The position numbers and the translations under genes are program-made. Below are positions 12,001 through 23,637 of a stretch of DNA of 64,000 bases, in pieces. Position 1 is the first letter of the stretch. Every line of letters begins with the position of its first letter. The notes beneath the pieces were generated by a model. That model worked only from the letters and a program-made list of their open reading frames with translations. It ran no database searches and had not been told where the DNA came from. This DNA comes from Mugil cephalus (taxonomy: Eukaryota; Chordata; Actinopteri; Mugiliformes; Mugilidae): the NCBI RefSeq assembly GCF_022458985.1, contig NC_061778.1:2311501-2375500 (forward strand), read 5' to 3'.

Positions 12001-15000
12001 TGAGACCACAAGTTTTATCGCTGTGGTTCAGATCAGTATTTACCTTCATTGAGACAAAGGACTCTGCTCTGAGGTGACTTTGTTATCAAGGAGCAGAAAA
12101 GAAGCCCGACGCTCTCCTTCCTCCACTCACAGCTTCACTGGGAGTTTGAGCTTCTTATCAGAAGAAGCCGCTGATCATTCCTGGGTGAATGTGGCCGCTC
12201 GTTATTTGGCGGCTTTTCCTCGTCTCCTTTCTCTGCAGCCGCTCCGGCTGAATGTGGCGAGTTCCTTAATGGCCTCTGAGCTGAGGCCTGGTCTCTGACG
12301 CCCACTTCCTTCAGCAGCTTTGATCTGGACGGATCCTGTTGATCCTGTTGTTTTTCTTCCTTCTTATCATTGTTGAAACGTTTGTTGATTTAAACGTACA
12401 GATGAGATGAAGATGAAAAATTGACCGTGTCTCTTGACTGGTTCACTTTGAGCTGTGGGTTTAATCTTATTCCTTTTTCATATTTATATTAAAACTCAGA
12501 TGTCGTTTTATTTCATCTCTAAGTTTAGACTCTTTTACTTTAACGTTTGAGGGACTGAGATTCAGACCAAACACCTCGTTACGCTGCTGATTTATCTTCA
12601 TCTCTCTCTCAGTTAAGCACTAAAATCTCTGTGTCTCCTTTAGGTGAAAGTGATGACGGAGAACGACCTCCTGGCTATAGCCTGCGAGCAGTTTCTGGGG
12701 AAATCCATCATGGAAATCAAATACGTGCTCCTGCAGACTTTGGAGGGACATCTGCGCTCGATTCTAGGTACGAACAGCTCACAAAGTGTAAGTTCATATG
12801 TCATATATACGTCCTATAACCTCACGATCCATAAGAATCCTTTTCATCTTTAATCTTAGAAGATTAAAACATTCAGTGCATTTCTATGTCCTCATCTAGT
12901 TTATTCTAGTTTTACACCACACACACAAAGAGATGCTCATATTTCTCAGAGCTGAGTGGATGCTCTCTCTCTCTCTCTGACCATGAGCATCATCTGGATG
13001 TTGCTTGGTAACAACTTATTCCCGGTTTTAAACAGAATCACCCATTTTAAATTGAACTAGATCTCAGATCTTTAAAAAACTGGATTTTACCGGATGTAAT
13101 CATCATATTATGAGTCTTTTGACATTCATGCAGCATTAGTTAAATAATTCAATGCTTCTGTGATATGTTATTAAAACAGTTGTTTGCCCGTAATGAAAGA
13201 ATTTATTGATTTCGTTTGTAGGTACGTTGACTGTGGAGCAGATCTACCGGGACCGGGACCAGTTTGCTAAACTTGTGAGGGACGTGGCTGCTCCGGACGT
13301 GGGCAGGATGGGCATCGAGGTCCTGAGCTTCACCATTAAGGTGAGTGATGCTGATGATGTGAGAGTCTGTGTCCGTAGCAACGGTGTCATCAGCTGTTGG
13401 TTTGTGGACTTTAAAGCCTCAATTTGCCTGAAAATCCTCCTTAACAATAATATTAAGGTAGTGACTTGATATTTATCTGTCCTACGATCTAATGGGACGT
13501 CCTGAGTGTCCAGTTTGAGCTGTGTCAGAGCCTGAGTAGCTCAGTCGGTAGAGCATCAGACTTTTAATCTGAGGGTCCAGGGTTCAAGTCCCTGTTCAGG
13601 CGAGGTGTGTTTTGGCTGAGGAGTAGTGGGTAAAGAAAGACTGATCTGTGACCTGAAGCATCCTCTGGTCCCTCTGCACTGTTTCCTAACAGACATGTTA
13701 CATTCACTGATCAGATTTCCTCCTGAGAAAGAGATGAAAATCTAGTTTTTATTGAGGGAAATGTTTGGTAATAAGTGAGAATCAAACTCAGCTACGTACA
13801 ACGTGTCCTGCTTGTCCGTGTTGACAGGACGTGTACGATAAACTGGATTACCTGAGCTCCCTGGGGAAAACCCAGATTGCCGCCGTCCAGAGGGACGCAG
13901 ACATCGGTGTGGCCGAGGCCGAGAGGGATGCTGGGATACGGGTAAGGAGACTCCAGCAGCAGGGGGGGAAAGTTAAATCCATTAAATCCTTCTGTGCTCA
14001 GTGACTCAAGTCACCTGCTGCTTCCTCGTCGCCTCCTATAGGAAGCAGAGTGCAAGAAGGAGATGATGGACGTCAAGTTCCTGGCCGACACCAAGATGGC
14101 CGACTCCAAACGAGAGCTGGAGCTGCAGAAAGCTTCGTTCAACCAGGAGATCAACACTAAGGTGGGCACAGGAGTCACAGGCAGTTAAATTAAGCTGAAC
14201 GTTTGGGTGAAAGCATAAAAAAACAACTGCAACGAATATTAAACGTGTCCAGAAAGCGGAGGCTCAGCTGGCGTACGAGCTGCAGGCGGCCAAGGAGCAG
14301 CAGAAGATCCGGCTGGAGGAGATCGAGATCCAAGTGGTGCAGAGGAAGAAAGAGATCACCATCGAGGAGAAGGAGATTGACCGGACGGACAAAGAGCTCA
14401 TCGCCACAGTGAAGAGGCCGGCGGAGGCCGAGGCCTACCAGATCCAGCAGCTCGCTGAGGGGCACAAGTGAGTGATGATGAGTTAGATTTATGAGGTGAA
14501 AGGAACCGCGGGCGACTTCAGTAGAGCCGGGGTTTCAAACATGTGGCTCTAACTTTGATGTCATCTTTCGTAGCCAACAGGAGAACCTGCTGTGAGAGCA
14601 GAAAGTCAGATTTCCAGTTTTAAAATATAGTGAAACGTTTTCACTCTTAGACTTAGAAAGTTTCAGAAGCTAAAATCACTGCAGACTCGTCATGACAGCA
14701 GAGAAAACAAAGTCTGAAACGTGTGAATCTGAGCTCAAACCTGTTAGAGAAACAGCAGAGAAGAAGTTTCTGAATTTAATTAGAAATTCATGTATCGTCA
14801 ACAAATCTTTATTTGATCGTTTTGTCTCACAGCAGCGTCCTGACTGAAACTGAGACATGTGCTGTGGTTATTCTGCCTTTATTAGATAACGTCCTCAGAA
14901 ACATCCACAGACGTCTGATAGAAACAAACATTTAGAGCGAAGCAGCTGCAGCAGATTGTGTGAAACGAGTTTTTATTATCATTAAACCTTTATTTATGCA

Positions 15001-16019
15001 GGTTGATGTCACTGAGATTTTTAATGATTCGGTTTCTCTGCGTCAGGACGAAGGCGGTGCTCATAGCTCAGGCTGAAGCAGAGAAGATTAAGAAGATCGG
15101 GGAGGCTGAAGCTTCCTCCATCGAAGCCGTGGGGAAGGCGGAGGCCGAGAAGATGAGGCTGAAGGCCGAAGCTTATCAACAGTACGGAGACGCAGCCAAG
15201 ACGGCGCTGGTCCTCGAGTCCCTGCCCAAGGTAACAAACAACACAAAAATACAAACAGACAGAAACAGTACACATTCAGTCACACAGACCAACAACAGAC
15301 CAACTCCTAGGTACCATGTAGCAGCCACTAGACACTAGACGTCTGTTTACTGAACAGCTATCGATAAAAGTGCATTTAATAATGAGCCTTTGTGCAAATT
15401 GCATCAGTATTTGCCTCAGATGTGAGTCAATAATAGTTCTCAAGTATTTGAACTGTTGTACAGCATCAACCGTCTGAACGTGAGCGGAGGCTTCTCCTGA
15501 AACCAATAATGAGTTCTTCAGTTAGCCTAGCTTAGCCTAGCTTAGCCTAGCTTAGCAAAAAGACAATAAATCTCCTCATCTTCTGATCAGTATCATGAAC
15601 TTTTAAAACACGTATTTAGCTTCAGGAACCCAGCGACGCACTGAGACACGTGGACGGAGTTTGTTCTCTACATTTAACTGATTCCTGCTTCCAGTGAAAA
15701 CGTCGCCGTGTGCTTTTCAGATCGCTTCCAAGGTGGCGGCGCCTTTAGCCAGGACCAACGAGATCGTGATCCTGAGCGGGGAGGGCGGCCGCGTGACGGG
15801 CGAAGTGAACCGTCTCCTGGCCGAACTTCCTGTGTCTGTCAACGCTCTGACCGGAGTGGACTTGACGAAGGTAAGATTCTGTGTAATACAGTTAGCCTGG
15901 AAGCTAATCCGGCCTTCATTAAAGTCTGTCCTCCTGGAGACGTGTCTCCCTCTCAGAGTCTGAACCGTCTTTCTCTGTCCCTACAGATCCCGTTGCTGCA
16001 GAACATGACCTGCTCTTAA
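9063..16019 (+). CDS. flot2: Flotillin-2, complete, 11 coding exons, 426 aa
   Basis: Coding exons: 9063-9111, 10033-10114, 10594-10684, 12644-12767, 13222-13340, 13828-13941, 14042-14161, 14253-14467, 15047-15230, 15721-15870, 15987-16019. All borders are GT-AG and phases agree; the human protein is 428 aa. Flotillin-2 is a lipid-anchored scaffold on the cytosolic face of plasma membrane and endosomes, forming hetero-oligomers with flotillin-1 in microdomains. The N-terminus MGNC gives the myristoylation glycine and palmitoylated Cys4, and SGGCCGS gives Cys19 and Cys20. The SPFH/PHB domain spans about residues 1-190, with the conserved DVYDK tyrosine at 158. The coiled-coil flotillin domain follows, rich in EA repeats such as AEAEKIKKIGEAEA. 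The C-terminal tail IPLLQNMTCS is shorter and different from human. Which teleost duplicate (flot2a or flot2b) this is cannot be settled here. AATAAA signals at 17259 and 17524 fit a 3' UTR of 1.2-1.5 kb. Confidence 0.97.
13530..13602 (+). tRNA. tRNA-Lys (anticodon UUU)
   Basis: A full 73-base cloverleaf lies in flot2 intron 5 on the same strand as the host gene. The acceptor arm pairs GCCTGA with TCAGGC. The D arm carries TAGCTCAGTCGGTAGAGCA (A box), the anticodon stem TCAGA/TCTGA encloses CTTTTAA with anticodon TTT, and the T arm is GGTTCAAGTCC (B box). It differs from the common vertebrate tRNA-Lys-UUU mainly in compensated acceptor-stem pairs (GCCTGAG instead of GCCCGGA), which argues for a functional gene. 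CCA is not encoded. It should be transcribed by RNA polymerase III from its internal promoter. Confidence 0.96.
15519..15556. repeat. Short tandem repeat in flot2 intron 9
   Basis: The unit TTAGCCTAGC is repeated about 3.5 times, within an intron. No function is suggested. Confidence 0.9.
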
Positions 16020-17540
16020 ACCAGAAAAACCCCAAGATCCCACGTGACTCAGCCTCTGTCGTATGCACTCTCATAGACTGCCTTTAATACACTTGAAGAT
16101 ATTCGGTTGTTTTATACGTCTACTCTGTAAAACCAAGAAAAATATGAAAAACCTCTGGTGCCTTACTTTATACAGGACCAGATCTGCATGCACTGCTGCT
16201 CATTCATTTTTATTCATGTGTTTTTTTTTTTTTAGTTTCAACATGAGAGTATCTGTTTTGTGTTCTAATTTATTTGTCCGTGTTATTTAAATTGTATTTA
16301 TTGGCCCCGTTTGTATCAAGCAGACTCCTCTTTATTTATTTGTTTATACACTGGGCCCTGCTTTTTCATACAACGAGCCCCCGCGGTCGCTATTTGCATT
16401 TTCTTCATTTATATACCTCGTTCCTGTGAGACACATCTGCATCTCCAGATAATCTGAATCTTTTTTTTGTGTTGTACATGCATTATTATTATTATTATGA
16501 TTTTTATTTTTCATGTAACAAAGGTGCTCAAGATCTTAACAGAAGCTCCTTTCATTAAATCTGTGTCTCTCCACCGACTGGTGATATCATGCATGAGAAC
16601 GTTTATTTTTATTTATTTATTTATTTATTTATATAAAGACAGGAAAACGGGTAGAAACTTCTGACCGTGTGCTGACGTGATTAACTCGTAACGTGGTTCT
16701 CGATGCGTAGTGTGAGGTTTTAAATGTATAAAATGTCGCTTTGGCCTCGATGGTGAGTAAAGACATGGTTTGTTGTTAAAATTAGAGAAAAAAATCACAG
16801 AGGAAATGTGAAAATAATCGGCTTAGAGTTGTACGGAGTAAGGTCCAAAACGGCGACGCCAAATAGAATAGTCTTAGGTTTCAGTGGATCAGGAGGTTTT
16901 AACAGGGACCTCGATGCTTCATGTCATGCTACTATTATCTGTAGAAGCTAAGCCATGTTCAAGACAGTGTCAACAAACCAAACTTTTAGGAGAAACTCTT
17001 TCTGTTTGTTTGTTTCTGCACTGACTCGGTTTTAAATCAGATGTACAGTGAAGTTTTAGTTTGATCTATTTCAACTGTGATACTAACGTGGTTTGTAACT
17101 GACACGGTTCTTTGGTTTTAATCCACCACTGCTGCATTTTTATTTCATATATATATATAAAAACACCAGGGGACAGGTTCAGATTATTATTATTATTATT
17201 ATATAACAGGTCATCCACATGTTTCCTTTTAATACTGTACAGAGCTTCACTCACCTCCAATAAAGAACCTGAACGGGCCGAACGGTGAAGTTCAGTCTGA
17301 GCGTCGTCTCTGCAGCAGATGAAACGTAGTAGGTTTGTGTCACGGCTGAGGAAACAGGCAGGATTTAGAAAAGACTGTTATTGTTGCTCTTGGTGTTTTC
17401 TGTGTGTTAGTCACTCATCCTGGTTTTTCTCTGTGCACACGTGTGTTTAATGGCCATGAGTTCCTGTATGCTCTTGCTGCATGTCATCCACCTGTACGCT
17501 CACTCTTAACTAAATGTCATTCTAATAAATCAAAACTGTT
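16020..17540 (+). other. flot2 3' UTR, predicted
   Basis: AT-rich sequence without introns or a second gene runs from the flot2 stop to two candidate polyadenylation signals, AATAAA at 17259-17264 and at 17524-17529. A T-rich (TTTA)n run lies at about 16603-16632. The extent is inferred only from these signals. Confidence 0.5.
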
Positions 17541-18550
17541 CTAATTAATACGTTTCCATGTCCGTTCCTGTTTTGAAAAAATCTTGGTTTTTAAACGTAC
17601 AAACCAATAAAGTTAGAAGATCACGAATAAATCTTTAAAGATTCTCATCCGGGTCAAGATTTTATCCTGAAGAGTGAAGTTAAATAAAAAGTTTTCTTTG
17701 AATCTAAGTAGCTTCTTCATGTCTAGACGGTTGGTGGAGAGTTTAAGTTTTTATTAGGAACTCGTCTGATTTAGAGGAAGTGTTCATTTTGTTTTCTGAC
17801 CCATTAATGGTCAAACTGAAATAACAAGAGATAGAACAGTGACACAGTTTTAACTATAACCTGTAAATCAAAACCCGTGATCATTTATTTTATAAGTTAA
17901 GTAAATTTTTGATGTAAATATCTGTATTTATGGTCTTGTGCGTTAATAAGGTTCCTACAACACGTCTCTGTGTATTTGCTCTACCACCACTTGCTGCTAC
18001 TTTATATTTTATAGTGTGTAATATCTTATATATATCTTAGAAATGACATATTTTAAATATATTATTTATCTTGTATAGTTTCATACATACATACTGTCTT
18101 TAAGCTGATTTATTGTACATTCTATTATACATTATATATATATATATACTTTGTATACGTGTATTTTGTGTAGTTTATATATAATTCCATCTATCTCTTA
18201 TTTTTCTCTCTTATTCATTTTTTATTGCGTAATGAGACAATACAGTGACAGTGCAGCGACATGTACAGACAAATCAAAACAACAGACAAAACAAAAAAGG
18301 GAATAACAATATTTATGGTTGTGTATGCATGTGTATACTTCTGTATTAGTTGCATTGTTACACAGATGATTATAATAATAGTGATATTTAAGCTAGTAAT
18401 AATGATAGTTACTGAGCTTATGATAATAACAGTATTTATCAGACAGTCAGGAGCAATAATAATAACTTTAAAATCAAACGAATTAAGATAAATAAGTATT
18501 TGGCGATGTCAACTTAATGTTTCGCAACGATAACAACAATAATAACGTCT
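17541..18550. other. Intergenic spacer between flot2 and fam222b
   Basis: AT-rich sequence of about 1 kb with TATATA runs (about 18133-18150) and the second copy of the dispersed AT block described at 3090-3250. I see no gene. Confidence 0.6.
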
Positions 18551-18599
18551 ATATTTATTTGTTGGGATTTTCGAACAGGCGTTCACCGTCGGCACCTAA

Positions 18600-18790
18600 A
18601 TGCAGATCAGATGGGGTCCTTCACCTTTTTGCGCATGCGCGACAGATGTTGCTGCCGTAGCCGAACCAACACACAGGCGATGGTCTCTTAAACTTCTCCT
18701 TCTTTTTTTTTTTTTTTTTAAGTCAGTATCGGCGTTACATCTCCGCAAAATGAAGTTCCCGTACTCGTAGCTTGGTGAGGAGTAAGTATC
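18600..18790 (+). promoter_or_regulatory. Probable fam222b promoter and noncoding first exon
   Basis: A perfect palindromic NRF1 site TGCGCATGCGC lies at 18630-18640 in a locally CpG-rich stretch. A splice donor consensus (GAGGA followed by GTAAGT at 18782) could end a noncoding first exon joined to an acceptor at about 20346 just upstream of the fam222b start codon. Position upstream of fam222b and lack of another downstream gene support the assignment; the transcript itself is inference. Confidence 0.4.
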
Positions 18791-20393
18791 GGCCTCTTTA
18801 AAGTTCAACTCTGTGCGTCAATGAGAAGCTAAAGTTTGCTACCCAGCTGGCCTTGGTCACAATAAGCACAAAGAAGCTCCTTTATTTATTGTGGGGGCTT
18901 GACTCGAGGTAACCTACTGAACGGTGTGAATTCAACTTGTTTTTAATCTCGTGGGGGTTTGCGGACGGTTCGGGTTTTTTTTTTTTTTTTTTGTGACCAG
19001 CCTCGCTGCGTTTGTTAGATCGATAGCTGAGCTTAGCGAGCTAATAGGAAAGTGGAGCAGATTAAAGGCTGGATGGCGAGACAGATGCTAACGCTGCTAC
19101 CCAGCTACAGGCTGCCTGTCTGAGAGCTGACCTTAATAAAGCTAAAGCTTCACATTATTACACTGAATCAAACCAGAGGACGAGGCCGTGAATAAAAGTC
19201 TGGCCTGTGTTTGAAAAGGTCACGTTATTGAGTCTGATTTAACGAGGATCTCATTATTTTTTGTTTGTTCCACTGGGATAAAGAGGATGAAAACACTGAA
19301 ATGAATCTAAAATAAGACCAATTGAATGTCTTGTTACACTTTTATCTCATTAATAAACCCATGATTGTGACACGTCTGTAACTATTTGAACAGTGGAAGT
19401 GAAGTAATGATGAATCATAGACAAATGGAGAATGAATTGCTCCATTGTTTTCTATGGAAGAGCTGGAAAAAGAAACTAAAGATCATTTATTGTGTCCACA
19501 CTCGCTGCTTGTCAGATTTTTATGTGAGATTCTGATTCCAGAAACACGGAGCGTGTCCCTCTGTAAATCAGTAGATTTGCATTAGGAAACGCCTGTGAAG
19601 ACGTTTCTAAATCTTCCTCCGTGACCTTTTTAATGTTGAAGTTGAAGCTATAACAGCGTCAGAAGGTGGTGATTCAACCGGATGATCAGTTTGCAGGATG
19701 TAGTTTGTGCTGTTGGTGATGTTTAGCCTCTGACTACAAGGACCAAATAATAGAAACAGTGAAATACGATACGATCCACAGCGTCTCTCTCAGTTCATTT
19801 AAATTAAAGCTGGAAACCGGCACCTTCGTGAAGATAAGAACCGACGTGTTGAAATTTATTTGCTGTTGTTCCCAATAAACTGGCAGCTGAGTGTGTGTGG
19901 GATTTTTTTTCCTCTGGTTTCCTCACACACTGTTTTGCAGATTCATCACTGACTATCAGACAGTCTATGATTCATCACGAGTCCACTTCCACTGTGGAAA
20001 TAACTACATTAGTGTGCATTTGGATTCAGGCCCAGCGCTTTATTTTTTGGGTGTGGCTTTTCATGACCTTTTTAAAAACAGCAAAAGAAGTGCAGCTATT
20101 TTATGTTATTTTGTTTTAAACGTGGTTGCAGAAACATGCTACATCTATGTGCTGCTTTGTTCAATCCAAAGCTCCGTCCTGGCAGCAGCGTTTCCACAAC
20201 CACGATGTCACTTTATTACAAGCTGCCATTTGCAAAAGGTCAAACGGAGCTGGGATGTGAAAATTGGGTGATGGCGAAGTGGTTTTGCGCTGACGTCAGC
20301 GTCGTCGTGTCAGGGTCTCACTCTGCACCTGCTCTGTTTGTCCCCAGTCTGGTGAGGAGAAGGTGTCCCATGCTGCATTAGTGGAATAGTGAC

Positions 20394-23300
20394 ATGCTGG
20401 CCTGTCTGCCGGCATCAGGTGACGCTACCGCCAGACTTCTTTCCCGCACGCAGATGAACACTGGACTTCAGAAATGTAAGTGATTCTCTTCCTCTGTTAC
20501 CGTGGCCTCACGGCCGCCGGGTTATTATTAGGGATGAACTAATGAGCCTCCCCCCAAAAAACACGACAACTACATCCACAATGTGTCGAGTCCACTGAGT
20601 TTAAAGGCTGCAACAATAAAAACACTGAACGTTTTAATCTTCCAGAGAGTTTAAGGAACTAATTCCACTTCATGAGGAGACGTTGAGTCTTTAGGAATGA
20701 ACGGGAGAGGAAGTTTGTGACGTTTATGATCAAACGTTAAAAGATCGGGATCAGAAACCTGATCGAGACGTCGCTAGTTATTACGGAGAATGTGTTCGTC
20801 TTCGTTTATCCACGAGACAAAACTAGAACCTGTGGTGGGTAAACATTCAGGAACAGTGTGATAATGAGGCTTTATACAGTGTAAACAGAAATCATCAGTG
20901 TGTGGAGACGTGTGTCTGGACCAACATTCAGTAAAAGACTAGTTAGAGGAGCTTTTTATTAAATTATACATGTTTCTTTTTAGGGCGCGGTTCCAATAAG
21001 AAGTAATAAAAAAGAATAAATCCCAACAATGTAGTAATGAAGAAGAATAAATGTGTCTCTTCATTTCTGTGGAGTAAAATATATTTTATAAATTGAACCA
21101 AGTGTGATAATAAATTAAACTACACTGAAGGCACAAAAATAAATTCCAGTTCCTGACAGAAGAAACAGAAACCAGTTTTCTTGTCGTCTCCAAATCGAGC
21201 TGAAACAGACACAGTCCTGTAGTTTCCCTGATTTAAAACAAAACAAAACAAAAAAACAGCCTTTTGTGCACTTTGACTAAACTTTGCATACGTCCCAGAG
21301 TCGGTTAGTGTGAAATTATTCTCGTGTCCCGTGATCGGCTCTCGTAGACGTCACCAGTAAAACAGTTTGAAGCAACTTTATGTCAAACGAAGTGACGGGA
21401 AAATGTTTTACTGCAGCTTTTACTGACGCAAAACATGAATGTGAAGAATGTGAGATTATGACCCGGCGCCGACTGTGACACTGCAGATTTCCTCTGTGGG
21501 CGAATATCTTAACAGAAACACTTATTCCCCCACTGTTTATTGGTCTTATTTTGTACGTCTTGCAGGGGAAACTACACAGAAGATGAGATCTGCCACTTAT
21601 CCAACCCCAGCAGAGTTGGATGCCTATGCTAAGAAAGTCGCCAACAGTCCTCTGACCATCCAGATCTTCCCAAACAGCGTCAAAGTACCTCAAAGGAAGC
21701 ACATCCGCCGCACAGTCAACGGACTCGACACGTCCTCCTCCTCCTCCTCCTCCTCCTCCACCTCCTCCTCCTCCTCCTCCAGCCAGCGCCACAGTCCTTA
21801 CCCGTCTCAGGTCAGCGCCAACGGGGGCCTGCTGGCCGTCCTCCGGGCGCCGCTCAAAGGCGTCATCAAAGAGTCCGACGGCAGCCGAGCCCGACTGCTC
21901 CACAAGGCCGTCATGAACCCTCACAGCGGCCCGTACGCCGCCGCCCAAAGCACTTTAAACCTCCCTCCTCAGCCTGCTCCTCACCTGCAGGGCCCGTCTC
22001 AGCCCGCGGGCCAGAAACAGGGCATGGTTCACCCCGAGGTGCTGCAGCAGCAGCAGCAGCAGCAGCAGCCGAGCATGACTCACCCCATGGCTTTACAGCA
22101 GCCTCACCCGCAGGCGTTACCGCCGAGGAGCATGGCTCATTCGCAGGCTCTGCAGCGGCAGCAGAGCTTGTCCCAGGTTCAGACTTCGCAGCAGCAGCAG
22201 AGGTTGGCTCATCCACAGGGGATCCAGAGGCAGCAGAGCCTGCCGCTCGCCCAGCCGTGCCCGTCGGTCGCCCCCCAGCAGCAGCAGCAGCATCTCTCCC
22301 ACCTGCAGACACTAAAGCATCCTCCGCAAGCTTTACTCACGCAGCCAGGAGCGACTCAGGATCTGCGCCACATGTCCGATGGGGCTCAGCTTCCGAGCCT
22401 GCAGCACAGCCAGGGGCTGGTGGGATCCAACCAGACCCTTCCCCAGGCCGTGGCCGCGGGCCCCCCCACCATGCCCAACAGCCTCCAGCAGCAGCAGCCG
22501 CCGCCGCCGCCGCAGGGACCATACGGGCCCCGGAAGCTGCCCGACGCAGACGCCCCACCAAATGTAACTGTATCTACCTCCACCATCCCCCTGTCCATGG
22601 CGGCCAGCCTGCACCAGAACCGGCCCAGCGACCTGAGCAGCATCGTGCACCAAATCAACCAGCTGTGTCAGGCCCGGGCCGGCATGGGCGCCACCTCGGT
22701 CTGCGAGGGCCAGATCGCCAACCCCAGCCCCATCAGCCGCAACCTGCTGATCAACGCCAGCTCCAGGGTGTCCTCGCACCACCCGGCGCTGGGCAACGTG
22801 CCCGGCTGCCTCATGGTGGGGCCCCCGGACAAAGGCGCCGGCCCTCAGACTCCCGGCGCCGCTCTGCATTCACAGCCCGGTTTAATAGCTCCGGCGTTTC
22901 ACACGGACCCCGAGAAGGTACAACTGCAGCAGCAGCAGCAGCAGCTTCAGCACCATTTACATCAGCAGAAACAGCAGCAGCTGCAGCAGCAGCAGCAGCA
23001 ACATTTGCAGCAGCTGCAGCAGATGCAGCAGCAGCAGCAGCAGCAGCAGCAGCGCTCGTGGGCCCAGCACCAGCTGGCCCACATGCAGCAGACGCCCGAG
23101 GGGGCCCACCCCTGCAAGAACCCGCGGATGGAGCCTCCGGCCGAGTGCGCTTTCCCCTCTCGAAACCTCAGCTACCCGCTCAAGCTCCCCAACAACACGG
23201 CACACGGCTTCCCCCTCAAACACCCCCCGGAGAAACCTCAGTCCTCGTCCCCCGTGGGCTCCCTGCCTTACATCAACGGCCACTACATGCAGCCGCCGTG

Positions 23301-23637
23301 GGGCAGCGGCATCCCGGCATCCGCGGCGGGGAACAACGGGTCCGGCGGCCCTCAGGACCTCCCCGTGGCCTTCCAGGCGGGGGGAGGGGGAGGGGGAGGA
23401 GCCTCCGCGGCGGACCGCGTCCCGGGGGCCAAGTACCGGCCGGGGAGGGAGGCCCCCGGCGGGGGGCAGGCGAAGCTGATGCAGAGCGTGGATTTCCTGG
23501 GAGGAGACTTCCAGATGCCCGGCTTTCAGGAGCAGAACATGGAGATGCTGGAGAAGATCCACCGCTCGGCCATGGGCCAAGTGCAGGAGGCCAGCAACAG
23601 CGGCGGCGTCCACGCTCACCACCCGGGCTACCGCTAA
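20394..23637 (+). CDS. fam222b: FAM222B-like protein, complete, 717 aa, glutamine-rich
   Basis: Coding exons are 20394-20475 and 21566-23637, joined by a GT-AG intron that splits a Trp codon. The first exon gives MLACLPASGD...RTQMNTGLQKW, matching the human FAM222B start MLACLPGPGD...HTQMNTGLQKW, so this start is chosen over the ATG at residue 34. The conserved N-terminal block MRSATYPTPAELDAYAKKVA...NSVKVPQRKH follows. Further conserved blocks are NVTVSTSTIPLSMAA through SSIVHQINQ and CEGQIANPSPIS, then SVDFLGGDFQ and a terminal HHPGYR. The human protein is about 562 aa. The extra length comes from a polyserine run (about residues 84-101), a glutamine run (about 188-195), a long Q-rich block (about 480-527) and a glycine run near 630. 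The molecular function of the family is not established; the composition suggests a largely disordered protein. Long open frames on both strands here are shadows of the biased codons. Confidence 0.94.

Noticed and set aside
16020-20393. Search for the miR-144/miR-451 pair known near FLOT2 and ERAL1 in mammals
   Set aside because: I did not find either mature sequence on reading this region, so no microRNA is called.
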